Source: Planctomycetota bacterium | GTDB taxonomy: Bacteria > Planctomycetota > UBA1135 > UBA2386 | NCBI GenBank assembly: GCA_016716265.1 | Contig: JADJWQ010000002.1 | Span: forward strand, 953,001-1,017,000 | Length of the DNA stretch: 64,000 nucleotides | Direction: 5' to 3' | Shown here: positions 1 through 9,044 of the stretch, one piece after another | Layout: each line of letters opens with the position of its first letter | Numbering within the stretch: position 1 is the first letter of the stretch | The notes under the pieces: model-generated | The model's database searches: none | What the model was told of the DNA's origin: nothing | Seen by the model: the letters and a program-made list of their open reading frames with translations, nothing else | Position numbers and translations under genes: made by a program

Positions 1-1
1 T

Positions 2-106
2 TGGGCGATCCGGCCGCCGGTCCACACGCACCCGAACGCGGCCGCCCACGACGAGTACGCGCACGCGCTGCTGCGGTGGCTGGAGACCTCCGGTCACCTG
101 AAGTGA
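2..106 (+). CDS. 3' end of an unidentified protein (partial)
   Basis: Only the last 34 codons lie in the window; the gene begins upstream of it. The frame starting at base 2 reads through to TGA at 104-106 and ends in a helical-looking tail with residues HDEYAHALLRWLETSGHLK. The gene converges on the ATP-grasp gene that ends at 120, leaving 13 bases between them. The fragment is too short to name a family. Codon use is GC-rich and matches the neighbouring genes, so I treat it as a real coding end. Confidence 0.5.
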   Translation, partial: WAIRPPVHTHPNAAAHDEYAHALLRWLETSGHLK

Positions 107-119
107 CCGTCTCGCGCGG

Positions 120-1349
120 TCAGTGCGCCAGCACCTGCACGGTGCGTCCGACGTCGTCGAGCAGCTCGCGCAGCCCGTCGTAGTCGGGGTGCCGGAAGCT
201 CAGCCACGCATTCGCGTGGTAGCCGTTCGCGACCGATTGCGTGGGCTCGCCGACCGCCGGCAGGTGTGCACGCAAGAGCCAGGCGCCGTAGCGGCGCTGG
301 ATGTCCTCCAGGCCCCGGTAGCCGCGGATGTGGCCATCGCACTCCGGACGCAGCGCGATCGTGCCCGCGCTGTAGCGGCGCGACATCCGGACGTCGGTGC
401 CGCCGTGGACGACGAGCTTCGCCCACTCGGCGTACACGTCGACCTCGTTGGCTGCGCAGTACAGGTCCCAGACGCCCACCCCGGGCGGCCGGCAGCCGAT
501 CTCCGAGAAGCGCAGCCCCTTCGGCCCGAAGAACCACTCCATGTGCGTGGCGGAGGTCTCGATGCCGAGCACCTCGATCACGCGGCGTCCCAGCGCGCGG
601 ATCTCCTCGTAGCCCGGACCGTCGACGCGGTTCGTGCAGACGATCTGCGGCGAGATCCAGCGCGTCCGCATCGCCTCGAGCACGTTCGGGTAGTAGTGGC
701 ACGCGAAGTCGTGCGCGACGCGGCCGCGGACCGTGAGCGTGTCGTAGAAGCCCTCGTGGCCCTCGTTGAACTCCTCGATCACGAGCGCTGCGCTCCGGCG
801 CTCGCCATGCAGTCCGCATTGGCCGAGCACGCCGTCGAGCTCGGCCTCCCGGTCGACGCGGTAGGTGCCCGACGCGCCCGCTGAATCGACCGGCTTGAGG
901 ATCACCGGGTAGCCGTGTCGGCCGACGAACTCGCGGACCTCCGCGGCGCTCGACACGCGCGCGGACGCCGCACACGGCACTCCCGCCTCGCGCAGCACGT
1001 CCTTCATCGCGGCCTTGTCGCGGCACAGCGTCGTGGTCCGCACCGAGGTGCCCGGGATCCCGCAACGCTCGCGCACGACGGCGGCCGGCAGCACGTGCGA
1101 CTCGATCGTCGCCTCGAGCCGGTCGACCCAGATCTGGCCCTGGATCTGTCGCGTCGCCCATTCGAGCGCGTCGACGTCGACGACCGAGCCGATCTGCCAA
1201 TAGCCGCGCAGCCACCGGCGCAGCTCGTCGTCGAGCTGGTCGTAGCTGCGCTCACCGACGCCGTAGACGCTCGCCCCGACGCTGCACAGGGCGCGCGGAA
1301 ACTCCCGTTGGTTCCGTGGGAACAGCGGCTCCACGAAGATCACGTTCAT
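120..1349 (-). CDS. ATP-grasp domain ligase
   Basis: A 409-residue predicted carboxylate-amine/thiol ligase of the ATP-grasp superfamily, which uses ATP to activate a carboxylate through an acyl-phosphate. The N-terminus (MNVIFVEPLFP) begins a pre-ATP-grasp Rossmann-like domain of about 100 residues. Motifs CRDKAAMKDVLREAGVP and GYPVILKPVDSAGASGTYRV supply the nucleotide-binding lysine, and EEFNEGHEGFYDTLTV plus FSEIGCRPPG give the acidic metal-binding positions. It lies 27 bases downstream of glgA on the same strand, so the two are probably cotranscribed. It is clearly related to the ATP-grasp protein at 3599-4816, sharing the TLTV and ATHMEWFFGPKG-type segments. The substrate cannot be read from sequence. 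Confidence 0.85.
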   Translation of the reverse strand: MNVIFVEPLFPRNQREFPRALCSVGASVYGVGERSYDQLDDELRRWLRGYWQIGSVVDVDALEWATRQIQGQIWVDRLEATIESHVLPAAVVRERCGIPGTSVRTTTLCRDKAAMKDVLREAGVPCAASARVSSAAEVREFVGRHGYPVILKPVDSAGASGTYRVDREAELDGVLGQCGLHGERRSAALVIEEFNEGHEGFYDTLTVRGRVAHDFACHYYPNVLEAMRTRWISPQIVCTNRVDGPGYEEIRALGRRVIEVLGIETSATHMEWFFGPKGLRFSEIGCRPPGVGVWDLYCAANEVDVYAEWAKLVVHGGTDVRMSRRYSAGTIALRPECDGHIRGYRGLEDIQRRYGAWLLRAHLPAVGEPTQSVANGYHANAWLSFRHPDYDGLRELLDDVGRTVQVLAH

Positions 1350-1376
1350 CAGCGGTGCCTCGCCCGCCTCGCGCCG

Positions 1377-2858
1377 TCATCGCGACGCGATATGGCGGTA
1401 CAGGTTCTCGTAGTGCACGCCCTGCCGATCCCAGGACCAGTCCTCGCGCATCGCGTTCTCGACGAGCGTGTCCCAAGCCGGCGGATGCGCGTGGGCGCCC
1501 ATCGCGTGCCGCATCTCGGCGAGCAGCGCGAACGGGTCGAAGTCCCAGAACACGAAGCCGGTGCCGGTCTCCTCGACCGGGTTCCACGGTCGCACGGTGT
1601 CGGCGAGCCCGCCGGTGCGCCGCACGACGGGGATCGTGCCGTAGCGCATGCTGTACATCTGGTTCAGGCCGCACGGCTCGAACAGCGACGGCATCAGGAA
1701 CACGTCGGAGCCGGCCTCGATCCAGTGCGCGAGCTCCTCGTGGTAGCCACGGAAGATCGCGATCTGCGTCGGGAACGTGTTACGCAGCCACTGCAGCGCG
1801 TCCTCGTAGCGCGCTTCCCCCGAGCCCAGCACCACGACGCGCGCCTGCGGGTACTCGCGCAGGAACGCCGGCAGGACTTGCGGCAGCAGGTCGACGCCCT
1901 TCTGGTGCGTCAGCCGCGAGACCATCCCGAACACCACGCAATCCGCCGAGTACGGCAGCAGCATTCGTTCGAGCAGCCGCTTCTTGCACTCGAGCTTCCC
2001 GCTGCGGTCGTCGCGCGTGTAGTTGCTCGGAATGTGCGGGTCGGTCGCGGGGTCCCAGTCACCGTAGTCGCAGCCGTTCACGATCCCGCTCAGCGAGCCC
2101 GACCGGTCGCGCAGGATGCCGTCGAGCCCCCGCCCACCCTCCGCGGTCTGGATCTCGTGCGCGTAGGTGTCGCTGACGGTCGAGATCCAATCGACCCATG
2201 CGAGCCCCGACTTCATGCAGTTGATCTCGCCGCGCGCCCAGTCGCCCTGGTGCAGGTGCCGCTCGAGCCCCCGCATGCCGAGGTCGCCGATCCGGCTGCT
2301 GGGGAACACACCCTGGAAGTCGATGTTGTGGATCGTCAGGAGCGTGCGGGAGGCCCACAGCTTGCGGTCCCAGTCGTAGAGCGTCCGCTTGTAGACCGGC
2401 AGCATGGCGGTGTGCCAGTCGTTGCAATGGAACACGTGCGGGAACCAATCGAGCCGCTGGCAGGCCTCGAGCACCGCGCGCGACAGCAGCGCGAATCGCA
2501 GCGCCTCGTCGCCGTGCTCGCTCGAATACAGGCGCTCGCGTCCGTACAGGCCCGGGCAGTCGATCAGGTGCACCGGCACCACGCCGCCGTTCCCACCGCC
2601 GTCGGGCAACGGCGTGCTGCGGATCGCGAACTCCTGGCTCCAGTCGCCGAACGGCACCGACACGTCGCCGACGCGGGTCTCCGTCTCGAGCGGGTAGCCG
2701 GCGCGCGCGACCCGCTCGTAGAGCGGCGTGAAGATGCGGACGTCGTGCCCGCGCCGTGCGAGCCAGCGTGACAGACCGGCGGACACGTCGGCGAGCCCGC
2801 CGGTCTTCGAGAACGGCGCGACCTCCGAGGAGACCAGACAGATACGGAGCTTGCTCAT
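1377..2858 (-). CDS. glgA: Glycogen synthase GlgA (GT5)
   Basis: A 493-residue ADP-glucose-type glycogen/starch synthase that elongates alpha-1,4-glucan in the cytoplasm. The N-terminal KTGGLADV motif binds ADP-glucose. The interdomain region has HCNDWHTAM and TIHNIDFQG, and the C-terminal Rossmann domain has SRLTHQKGVDL, PSLFEPCGLNQMY and RRTGGLADTV. Length fits the bacterial GT5 family. I chose ATG at 2858 (MSKLRICLVSSEVAPF), because the family starts this way and the in-frame extension upstream is Arg/Ala-rich and unlike protein. It is divergent from the small membrane protein gene at 3107 and leads a two-gene unit with the ATP-grasp gene. Confidence 0.95.
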   Translation of the reverse strand: MSKLRICLVSSEVAPFSKTGGLADVSAGLSRWLARRGHDVRIFTPLYERVARAGYPLETETRVGDVSVPFGDWSQEFAIRSTPLPDGGGNGGVVPVHLIDCPGLYGRERLYSSEHGDEALRFALLSRAVLEACQRLDWFPHVFHCNDWHTAMLPVYKRTLYDWDRKLWASRTLLTIHNIDFQGVFPSSRIGDLGMRGLERHLHQGDWARGEINCMKSGLAWVDWISTVSDTYAHEIQTAEGGRGLDGILRDRSGSLSGIVNGCDYGDWDPATDPHIPSNYTRDDRSGKLECKKRLLERMLLPYSADCVVFGMVSRLTHQKGVDLLPQVLPAFLREYPQARVVVLGSGEARYEDALQWLRNTFPTQIAIFRGYHEELAHWIEAGSDVFLMPSLFEPCGLNQMYSMRYGTIPVVRRTGGLADTVRPWNPVEETGTGFVFWDFDPFALLAEMRHAMGAHAHPPAWDTLVENAMREDWSWDRQGVHYENLYRHIASR

Positions 2859-3106
2859 CGAGGGCGCTGAGGTCGCGGCGCGCGGGGCGGCGCGCCGGCC
2901 GGTCGGGTGGGGACGGGCGGCGAGACGGACGGGTCCGACCGACCTCCCGCGCGAGCGGCTCGCGCGGGCCTCGGCCTCCCTGGCGCGGCCACCGGGGCGA
3001 CCGCTGGCACCGCCGGCGGCGATCCTATCCACGCGACCGGCCGTTTTCGCGAGCGCACGCCGCGCGCGCGGACGGCATCATCGTCCCCCCGAGCGCCTCG
3101 CCGCGC

Positions 3107-3544
3107 ATGGACACCTGGCTCGACACCATCCGCGCGTTCGCCGAGCAGCACCGCCAGCTGCTGGTCGCCCTCGGCCTCGCGAGCCTCGCGACCGCCATCG
3201 CCGGCGTGCTGTGGGTGCCGCGCTGGCTCGCCGGCCTGCCCGCCGACCACTTCGTCCGCCCGCGACCTGCGCTGCGCTCGCGGCCGCACCCGGTCCTGTC
3301 CGCTCTCGCGGTCGCCGCGCGCAACACCGTCGGGCTGGCGCTGCTGCTGGCCGGCATCGCGATGCTGGTGTTGCCCGGCCAGGGGCTGCTGACCATCCTG
3401 CTCGCGCTCGGCCTGCTCGACTTCCCGGGCAAGCGCCGGCTGCGCGTGCGCTTCGTCATGGTGTCACCGATCCGCCGGGCGCTCGACGCGCTGCGCCGCC
3501 GCGCCGGCCGCGCGCCGTTCCGCCTGCCGCCCCCTCGCCGCTGA
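3107..3544 (+). CDS. Small PGPGW-like membrane protein
   Basis: A 145-residue predicted inner-membrane protein with hydrophobic segments near residues 18-35 and 68-100. The region around LPGQGLLTILLALGLLDFPG followed by KRRL and a basic C-terminus resembles the putative transmembrane PGPGW family of unknown function. I chose ATG 3107 (MDTWLDTIRAF) because the longer upstream frame is Arg-rich and non-protein-like. It lies 54 bases before the ATP-grasp gene at 3599 and could be the first gene of that cluster. No enzymatic residues are evident, so its role is unknown. Confidence 0.7.
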   Translation: MDTWLDTIRAFAEQHRQLLVALGLASLATAIAGVLWVPRWLAGLPADHFVRPRPALRSRPHPVLSALAVAARNTVGLALLLAGIAMLVLPGQGLLTILLALGLLDFPGKRRLRVRFVMVSPIRRALDALRRRAGRAPFRLPPPRR

Positions 3545-3598
3545 ACTCCGCCGGGCGCTTCGCTATCCTGCGTCGCCTCGCTACGCCACGGCTCCCGC

Positions 3599-4816
3599 AT
3601 GAACGTCCTGATGCTCTCGCCCGGGTTCCCCGAGGACATGCCGTACTTCACCCGCGGGCTCGCCCAGGCCGGCGCGCGGGTCGTCGGCGTCGGCGATCAG
3701 CACCCGGACCAGCTGCCGCCGCTCGCGCGCGACGCGCTCGCCGACTACGTCCACGTCGGCGAGCTGTGGAACGAGAGCGCGGTGCTCGCTGCGCTACGTC
3801 ACCGGCTCGGCGGCCAGCACATCGACCGCGTCGAGACGCTGTGGGAGCCCGCGATGCACCTGGCCGCCCGGCTCCGTGAGCAGCTCGGTGCGCCCGGCCT
3901 CGACGTCGAGCGCACCCGGGCGTTCCGCGACAAGGTGCACATGAAGCACGTGCTGCGGGAGCACGGCGTCCGCGTGCCGCACCACGCGCGCGCCACCACG
4001 GCCGCCGACGTGCGCGCGGCGGTCGAGCGCATCGGCTTCCCCGCGATCGTCAAGCCGGTCGCCGGCGCGGGCTCTGCCGACACCCTTCGCGTCGACGACG
4101 GCGCGGGCCTCGACGCGGCGCTCGCCGCGCTGCGCCACGTGCCGGAGGTCGCCGTCGAGGAGTACGTCGACGGCGAGGAGTTCACCTTCGACACGCTGTC
4201 GGTCGGCGGCCGCCCGGTGTTCGAGAACGTCGCCTGGTATCGCCCCAAGCCGCTGGTCGCCCGCCACGAGGCATGGATCAGCCCGCAGGCGATCGTGTTC
4301 CGCGACCTCGAGCGCCCCGACCTGCAGAAGGGCCGCGCGCTCGGCCGCCAGGTCCTCGAGGCGCTCGGCTTCGACTCCGGCTTCACGCACATGGAGTGGT
4401 TCCTGACGCCGCAGGGCGAGGCGGTGTTCGGCGAGATCGGCGGCCGCTCCCCCGGCGGCCGCCTGACCCACGGCATGAACCACGCCTGTGCAATCGATCT
4501 GTTCGCGGGGTGGGGCGAGGTCGTGCAGCACGGCCGCTTCTCGCAGTCGACCGATCGCCCCTTCAACGCCGCGATGATCTTCAAGCGCGCCCAGGGCGAG
4601 GGCCGCATCCAGCACCACTGGGGCCTCCGCGAGCTGCTCGAGGCGTACGGCGCCCACGTCGCGCACCTCGATCTGGTGCCGGTCGGGCAACCGAGGCGCG
4701 ACTGGACGCAGGTGGTCACCGGCGACGGCTGGATCGTCGTCCGCCATCCGGACCTCGATACGACCATCGAGATCGCCGACCGCTTCGCCGCCGACCTGCG
4801 GATCCTGGCCGGATGA
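3599..4816 (+). CDS. ATP-grasp domain ligase
   Basis: A 405-residue ATP-grasp ligase, predicted to form an amide, peptide or ester bond from an acyl-phosphate intermediate. The N-terminus (MNVLMLSPGFPEDMPYFTRG) is a Rossmann-like pre-domain. FRDKVHMKHVLREHGVRVP and GFPAIVKPVAGAGSADTLRV form the ATP-binding lobes, and VEEYVDGEEFTFDTLSV and FGEIGGRSPGG carry metal/phosphate ligands. It is paralogous to the protein encoded at 120-1349. The gene ends in an ATGA overlap with the S51-like gene, so translation is probably coupled. The substrate is unknown. Linkage to a cyanophycinase-like hydrolase suggests a peptide-like product, which is an inference. Confidence 0.85.
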   Translation: MNVLMLSPGFPEDMPYFTRGLAQAGARVVGVGDQHPDQLPPLARDALADYVHVGELWNESAVLAALRHRLGGQHIDRVETLWEPAMHLAARLREQLGAPGLDVERTRAFRDKVHMKHVLREHGVRVPHHARATTAADVRAAVERIGFPAIVKPVAGAGSADTLRVDDGAGLDAALAALRHVPEVAVEEYVDGEEFTFDTLSVGGRPVFENVAWYRPKPLVARHEAWISPQAIVFRDLERPDLQKGRALGRQVLEALGFDSGFTHMEWFLTPQGEAVFGEIGGRSPGGRLTHGMNHACAIDLFAGWGEVVQHGRFSQSTDRPFNAAMIFKRAQGEGRIQHHWGLRELLEAYGAHVAHLDLVPVGQPRRDWTQVVTGDGWIVVRHPDLDTTIEIADRFAADLRILAG

Positions 4817-5766
4817 CCGCGAGCTCCGTCGTGCTGCTCGGCCCGCAGGGCACCGTCCCGCGCGTCCGCGACGCGCTGCGCGACCTGGGCGTGCGCGAGC
4901 CGGTCGCGATCGTGACCGCCGGCTGGGAGGAGCGCGAGCGCGAGCTGCTGCCGTTCATGAAGCACGTCGAGCTGCCGGTGCGCAACCTCGACGTGTTCCG
5001 GCGCGCCGAGGTCGTCTACGGCCGCGATCCCGACCTGCACGCCGCGATGCGCAAGCGCCACGACCGCGTGCGGGCGCAGCAGCGGCTCTATCGCGCGCGC
5101 CTCGCCCACGCGCTGGACGCCGCGCGGGAGTCGCTGGCCCGCAGCGACGCACCGCCCGGCCTGCTGGCTGCCGACCGCCGCGACGCGATCGACGCCATCC
5201 GCCGCCTCGACGCGTTTCACCTCGCACGCGTCGACGAGATCGAGCTCGAGTTCGAGCTCGGCGTCCGTCCCGCCGAGCGCCCTGCCGTCGCGCTGCACCG
5301 GGCGCGCATCCGCGAGCGGCTCGCCGGCTGCCGGGCCCTGTGCATCGCCGGCGGACACGTCGGGATCCTCGTCAACCGGATGCGCCTGCTCGGCGTCCTC
5401 GACGCCCACCTGTCGCTGCCGGGCGATCGCCCGATCGTCGCGTGGTCCGCCGGCGCGATGGCGCTCGCGTCGCGCGTCGTGCTGTTCCACGACCACCCGC
5501 CGCAGGGCGCCGGCAACGCCGAGGTGTTCCGCGCCGGGCTCGGCATCGCGCCCGGCATCGTGCCGCTGCCGCACGCGGACCGCCGCCTGGCGCTCGCCGA
5601 CCGCGCCCGCGTCGCGCTGTTCGCCGCGCGCTTCGCTCCCGACGCCTGCGTCGTCCTCAACGCCGGCGCCCGCCTCGATCTGCGCGCCGGCGACTGGCAC
5701 GCGACCCCCGACACGCTCCGACTCGCGCCCGACGGCTCGCTCGGCCCCGTGCAGGAGGTGGCGTGA
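4813..5766 (+). CDS. S51 peptidase/cyanophycinase-like protein
   Basis: A 317-residue protein whose C-terminal half matches the class-I-glutamine-amidotransferase-like fold of peptidase family S51 (dipeptidase E, cyanophycinase). Visible motifs are IAGGHVG near 178-184, the nucleophile elbow AWSAGAM with Ser212, and the downstream PHADRR with His254 that usually completes the site. The first 150 residues are helical and Arg-rich and are not typical of short peptidase E. ATG 4813 overlaps the previous stop, and the end overlaps the next gene by GTGA, so all three are translationally coupled. It may hydrolyse the product of the ATP-grasp ligases or act as a transferase. Fold assignment is firm, activity uncertain. 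Confidence 0.75.
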   Translation: MTASSVVLLGPQGTVPRVRDALRDLGVREPVAIVTAGWEERERELLPFMKHVELPVRNLDVFRRAEVVYGRDPDLHAAMRKRHDRVRAQQRLYRARLAHALDAARESLARSDAPPGLLAADRRDAIDAIRRLDAFHLARVDEIELEFELGVRPAERPAVALHRARIRERLAGCRALCIAGGHVGILVNRMRLLGVLDAHLSLPGDRPIVAWSAGAMALASRVVLFHDHPPQGAGNAEVFRAGLGIAPGIVPLPHADRRLALADRARVALFAARFAPDACVVLNAGARLDLRAGDWHATPDTLRLAPDGSLGPVQEVA

Positions 5767-6914
5767 CACCGGCGGTCCTCGAGCTCCAACGCCGGCTCGG
5801 CGCCGTCGAGCCGGCGGCTCGCGCGGCCCTCGTCGACACCTTCCTCGCGCGCCGCGAGGTCCCGGTGGTCGAAGGGCGGCACGTCACCTTCCTGTGGCGC
5901 GGCGAGGCGGACGACGTCGCTCTCGTCCACTGGATCTACGGCCTCGAGCAATCGCGCCCGTTCCGCCGGCTCCCCGACACCGACCTCTGGTTCCACGCGC
6001 TCGACCTGCCCGAGCACGCGCGCATGGAATACAAGATCGCCGTCACGCGCAGCGGCCGCACGGACTGGCAGCACGATGCGTTCAACCCGAGGCTCGCGCG
6101 CGATCCGTTCGGTGCCAACTCGGTCGTGCACGGCCCGGCCTACCGCGAGCCGGCCTGGGCGCGACCCGATGCGGACGCCCGCCGCGGGCAGCTCCGCACG
6201 ATCGAGCTGCAGAGCACCGCGTTCGGCGACGTCCGCCGCGTCGATCTGTACCTGCCAGCGCGCTACCGGCGCACCCGCCGCCACCCGCTGCTGATCGTCC
6301 ACGATGGCCCCGACTACGTCCGCTACGCCGCGCTGACGACGATCCTCGACAACCTCATCGAGCGCGGTGAGCTGCCGCCGCTCGTCGTCGCGCTCACGGC
6401 GTCCCCCGACCGGCTCGTCGAATACGCGGCGGATCCTCGCCACGCCGGCTTCCTGTGCGACGATCTGCTGCCGGCGTTGCACCGGCAGCTGTCGCTCGTC
6501 GATTCGCCGTCGGCCCGCGGCCTCCTGGGCGCGAGCTTCGGCGCCGTCGCCGCGCTGTCGACCGCGTGGCGACGCCCCGGCGTGTTCGGCCACCTGATCC
6601 TGCAGTCGGGCTCCTTCGCGTTCACCGACATCGGCCGCCACGAGCGCGGTCCGATCTGGGATCCGGTCGTCGACTTCGTCAATGCGTTCCGGCGCGCGCC
6701 CGGTCGGATCGCCGAGCAGGTGTTCGTCACCTGCGGCACGTTCGAATCGCTCGTCTACTACAATCGCTCGCTCATCCCGCTGCTCCAGACGGCGGCCGAC
6801 GAGGTCCGCTACGAGGAGGCGCAGGACGGTCACAACTGGGAGAACTGGCGCGACCGGCTGCGCACCGCCCTGAGCTGGACTTTCCCCGGGCCACTGTGGT
6901 TCGTCTATGAATGA
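5763..6914 (+). CDS. Enterochelin-esterase-like hydrolase with N-terminal Fes-type domain
   Basis: A 383-residue alpha/beta hydrolase of the Fes/esterase D group (PF00756). Residues 1-130 form an immunoglobulin-like Fes N-terminal domain related to CBM48, with segments such as VTFLWRGEADDVALVHW and MEYKIAVTRSGRTDWQHD. The hydrolase domain has HPLLIVHDGPDYVRY, the nucleophile elbow LLGASFGAVAALSTAWRRP and a late EEAQDGHNWENWRDRL that supplies the catalytic His. It starts at GTG 5763 inside a GTGA overlap. Family members cleave siderophore or other esters, and some bind glucan-like ligands. Its place among storage genes makes a glucan- or amide-linked ester plausible but unproven. Confidence 0.85.
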   Translation: MTPAVLELQRRLGAVEPAARAALVDTFLARREVPVVEGRHVTFLWRGEADDVALVHWIYGLEQSRPFRRLPDTDLWFHALDLPEHARMEYKIAVTRSGRTDWQHDAFNPRLARDPFGANSVVHGPAYREPAWARPDADARRGQLRTIELQSTAFGDVRRVDLYLPARYRRTRRHPLLIVHDGPDYVRYAALTTILDNLIERGELPPLVVALTASPDRLVEYAADPRHAGFLCDDLLPALHRQLSLVDSPSARGLLGASFGAVAALSTAWRRPGVFGHLILQSGSFAFTDIGRHERGPIWDPVVDFVNAFRRAPGRIAEQVFVTCGTFESLVYYNRSLIPLLQTAADEVRYEEAQDGHNWENWRDRLRTALSWTFPGPLWFVYE

Positions 6915-7019
6915 CCGTCGACCGCCCTGGCTCTCCTCGCCGCTGGCCGCGGCACGTTCCATAGGCCCCTCTCCGCGCGACGGCCGCCGCGCACCCGCTC
7001 TCATCGCTCCCGACCGCCC

Positions 7020-8291
7020 ATGACCGAAGTCACCCGTCGCATCGGTTTGTCGCTCGGCGCAGACCTGTGCTGGCCGCTCGTCTTCGAGGACCTCGTGCGC
7101 ACGCTCGACCTGCGCATCCCCGTGCGCGTCACGGACGCCGACGGACGCGAGCGCGAAGAGACGGTGCGCTTCGAGGTCGAGCGCATCACGATCGAGCCGT
7201 TCGACCTCCAGCAGCCGGTGCGCTACGACCTCGTCGTCGACCGGCTCACGCACTGGTACCACACGAGCCGCGAGTGGATCAAGAAGGCGGTGATCCTCGA
7301 CGGCACCTACGTGTTCAACAACCCGTGGTCCGTGCAGTCGATGGAGAAGCAGACGACCTACTGCGCGATGATGCGGCTCGGTATGCCGATCCCGCGCACG
7401 GTGCTGATCCCACCGAAGGAATACCAGGAGACGGCCGACCTGCGGAGGACCCTCGAGAGCTACGCCCGGATGTTCGACCTCGGCCAGATCGGGCGCAACA
7501 TGGGCTACCCGCTGTTCATGAAGCCGTACGACGGCGGCGGCTGGGTCGGAGTCTCCAAGGTCGACAACGAGGCCGAGCTGCGCGACGCCTACGAGGAGAG
7601 CGGCCGCTTCGTGATGCACCTGCAGAAAGGCGTGCATCCGTACGAGGAGTTCGTCCGCTGCATCGGACTCGGCCCGCAGGTGCGGCTCGTCCGCTACGAC
7701 CCCACCGCACCGCTCCACGCCCGCTACCAGCCGGCGGACCGGCCGTTCGATCGCGAGCACGCCAGGACGCTGCGCGCCATCGCGCTGACCATCAATGCGT
7801 TCTTCGGCTGGGACTTCAACTCCGCGGAGTGCCTGCTGAAGGACGGCGTCTGGCATCCGATCGACTTCGCCAATCCCTGTCCGGACTCACAGGTCACGTC
7901 GCTACACGAGCACTTCCCCTGGCTCGTCAAGGCCAAGCTACGCTGGGCGTTGTTCTGCGCCGCGACGCGACGTCGTTTCCGCCAGAACCTGAACTGGCAG
8001 CCGTTCTGGGACGTCGCCGCACGCCCCGATCTCGACTACGCGCACAAGCTGGAGCTGTACGCCGCGATCGCGGAGCGCCACTTCGACCTCGAGCGATTCG
8101 ATGCCTTCTGCGCCGAGCACCTCGGCCAGCTCGACCGCGTCGCCTGGGAGTACTTCGGCACCGCCGACGCCCGCCGCGCGATCCGGGCGAAGGTCGAGGC
8201 CCTGTTCCCCCGGCACGAGTGGGACGACTTCACCGAGCACTTCTGGCAGAGCATCCAGCGGTGGCGCAAGCTCGAGGAGCCGGCGACGTGA
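7020..8291 (+). CDS. ATP-grasp domain ligase (divergent type)
   Basis: A 423-residue ATP-grasp protein of a different subtype from the other two in this window. Recognisable motifs are ILDGTYVFNNPWSVQSMEKQ, MGYPLFMKPYDGGGWVGVSKV (nucleotide-binding lysine and glycine-rich loop) and a metal-binding WHPIDFANPCPDSQ segment. The C-terminal 120 residues are rich in Trp, Phe and basic residues. It is preceded by a 105-base gap containing no gene and ends in a GTGA overlap with the next esterase gene. It probably catalyses a second ligation step in the same pathway. Substrate unknown. Confidence 0.8.
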   Translation: MTEVTRRIGLSLGADLCWPLVFEDLVRTLDLRIPVRVTDADGREREETVRFEVERITIEPFDLQQPVRYDLVVDRLTHWYHTSREWIKKAVILDGTYVFNNPWSVQSMEKQTTYCAMMRLGMPIPRTVLIPPKEYQETADLRRTLESYARMFDLGQIGRNMGYPLFMKPYDGGGWVGVSKVDNEAELRDAYEESGRFVMHLQKGVHPYEEFVRCIGLGPQVRLVRYDPTAPLHARYQPADRPFDREHARTLRAIALTINAFFGWDFNSAECLLKDGVWHPIDFANPCPDSQVTSLHEHFPWLVKAKLRWALFCAATRRRFRQNLNWQPFWDVAARPDLDYAHKLELYAAIAERHFDLERFDAFCAEHLGQLDRVAWEYFGTADARRAIRAKVEALFPRHEWDDFTEHFWQSIQRWRKLEEPAT

Positions 8292-9025
8292 GCAAGTGGT
8301 CCCACCGCTGGCACTCGCCAAGCCTCGGCCGCGAGATCACGCTGACGCGCTGGGGCGAGCTCGGCCGTCCGGTGCTGGTGTTCCCGACCGCCGGCGCCGA
8401 CGCCGAGGAGATCGAGCGCTTCCACCTGATCGACGCCGTGGCGCCGTTCCTGGCCGACGGCCGCGTGAAGATCTACTCGATCGACAACGTCGCGTCGCGC
8501 GCGTGGCTGGCCGAGGATCGCTCCGTGGGGTTCGCCGGGTTCATCCACCAACGGCTCGACGAGGCGTTGATGCGCGAGGTCCTGCCGGCGATCCGCTGGG
8601 ACTGCCGCGCCGGCGAGGACCTCGAGCTCATCACGGCCGGCGCGTCGCTCGGCGCCTTCATGGCGGCATCGACGATCTGCCGCCACCCCGAGGTGTTCGC
8701 CAAGGCGATCTGCATGAGCGGCAGCTACGAGCTGACGCGCTTCCTGCACGGCCCGCTCAACGAAGACCTCGCCTGGGTCTCACCGCTGCACTTCGTGCGC
8801 CGCCTGCCGGACGGATCCGATTGGCTCCGCCGCCTGCGCGAGCGCTTCGTGCTGATCGCCTACGGTGGTGGGCGCTGGGAGAACCCCGACCAGAACTGGG
8901 CACTGGCCGACGCCCTGGGCGCGCGCGGTATCCCGAACCGCGTCGATCGCTGGGGCCCCGAGTGGGACCACGATTGGGTCACGTGGCGACGGATGCTGCC
9001 GACCTATCTCGGCGAGCTGCTGTGA
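8288..9025 (+). CDS. Esterase-like alpha/beta hydrolase
   Basis: A 245-residue esterase of the enterochelin-esterase-like group, without the extra N-terminal domain. It opens with a beta-strand region (ITLTRWGELGRPVLVFPTAG), has the nucleophile elbow ITAGASLGAFMAASTICRHP, and ends with the catalytic-His region WGPEWDHDWVTWRRMLP. Start is GTG 8288, inside the stop of the preceding ATP-grasp gene. It ends 19 bases before the convergent PilX-like gene. Proteins of this kind are often found next to ATP-grasp genes. A role in trimming or releasing the ligase product is an inference. Confidence 0.8.
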   Translation: MSKWSHRWHSPSLGREITLTRWGELGRPVLVFPTAGADAEEIERFHLIDAVAPFLADGRVKIYSIDNVASRAWLAEDRSVGFAGFIHQRLDEALMREVLPAIRWDCRAGEDLELITAGASLGAFMAASTICRHPEVFAKAICMSGSYELTRFLHGPLNEDLAWVSPLHFVRRLPDGSDWLRRLRERFVLIAYGGGRWENPDQNWALADALGARGIPNRVDRWGPEWDHDWVTWRRMLPTYLGELL

Positions 9026-9044
9026 GCCCAGCCAGGCCACCGGC

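Noticed and set aside
1..183. Plus-strand 60-codon frame starting at base 1
   Set aside because: Out of frame with the convincing C-terminal fragment at 2-106 and Pro/Ser/Arg-rich.
5217..7856. Long minus-strand frame opposite the S51/esterase/ATP-grasp genes
   Set aside because: Shadow of the coding strand; no family motifs.
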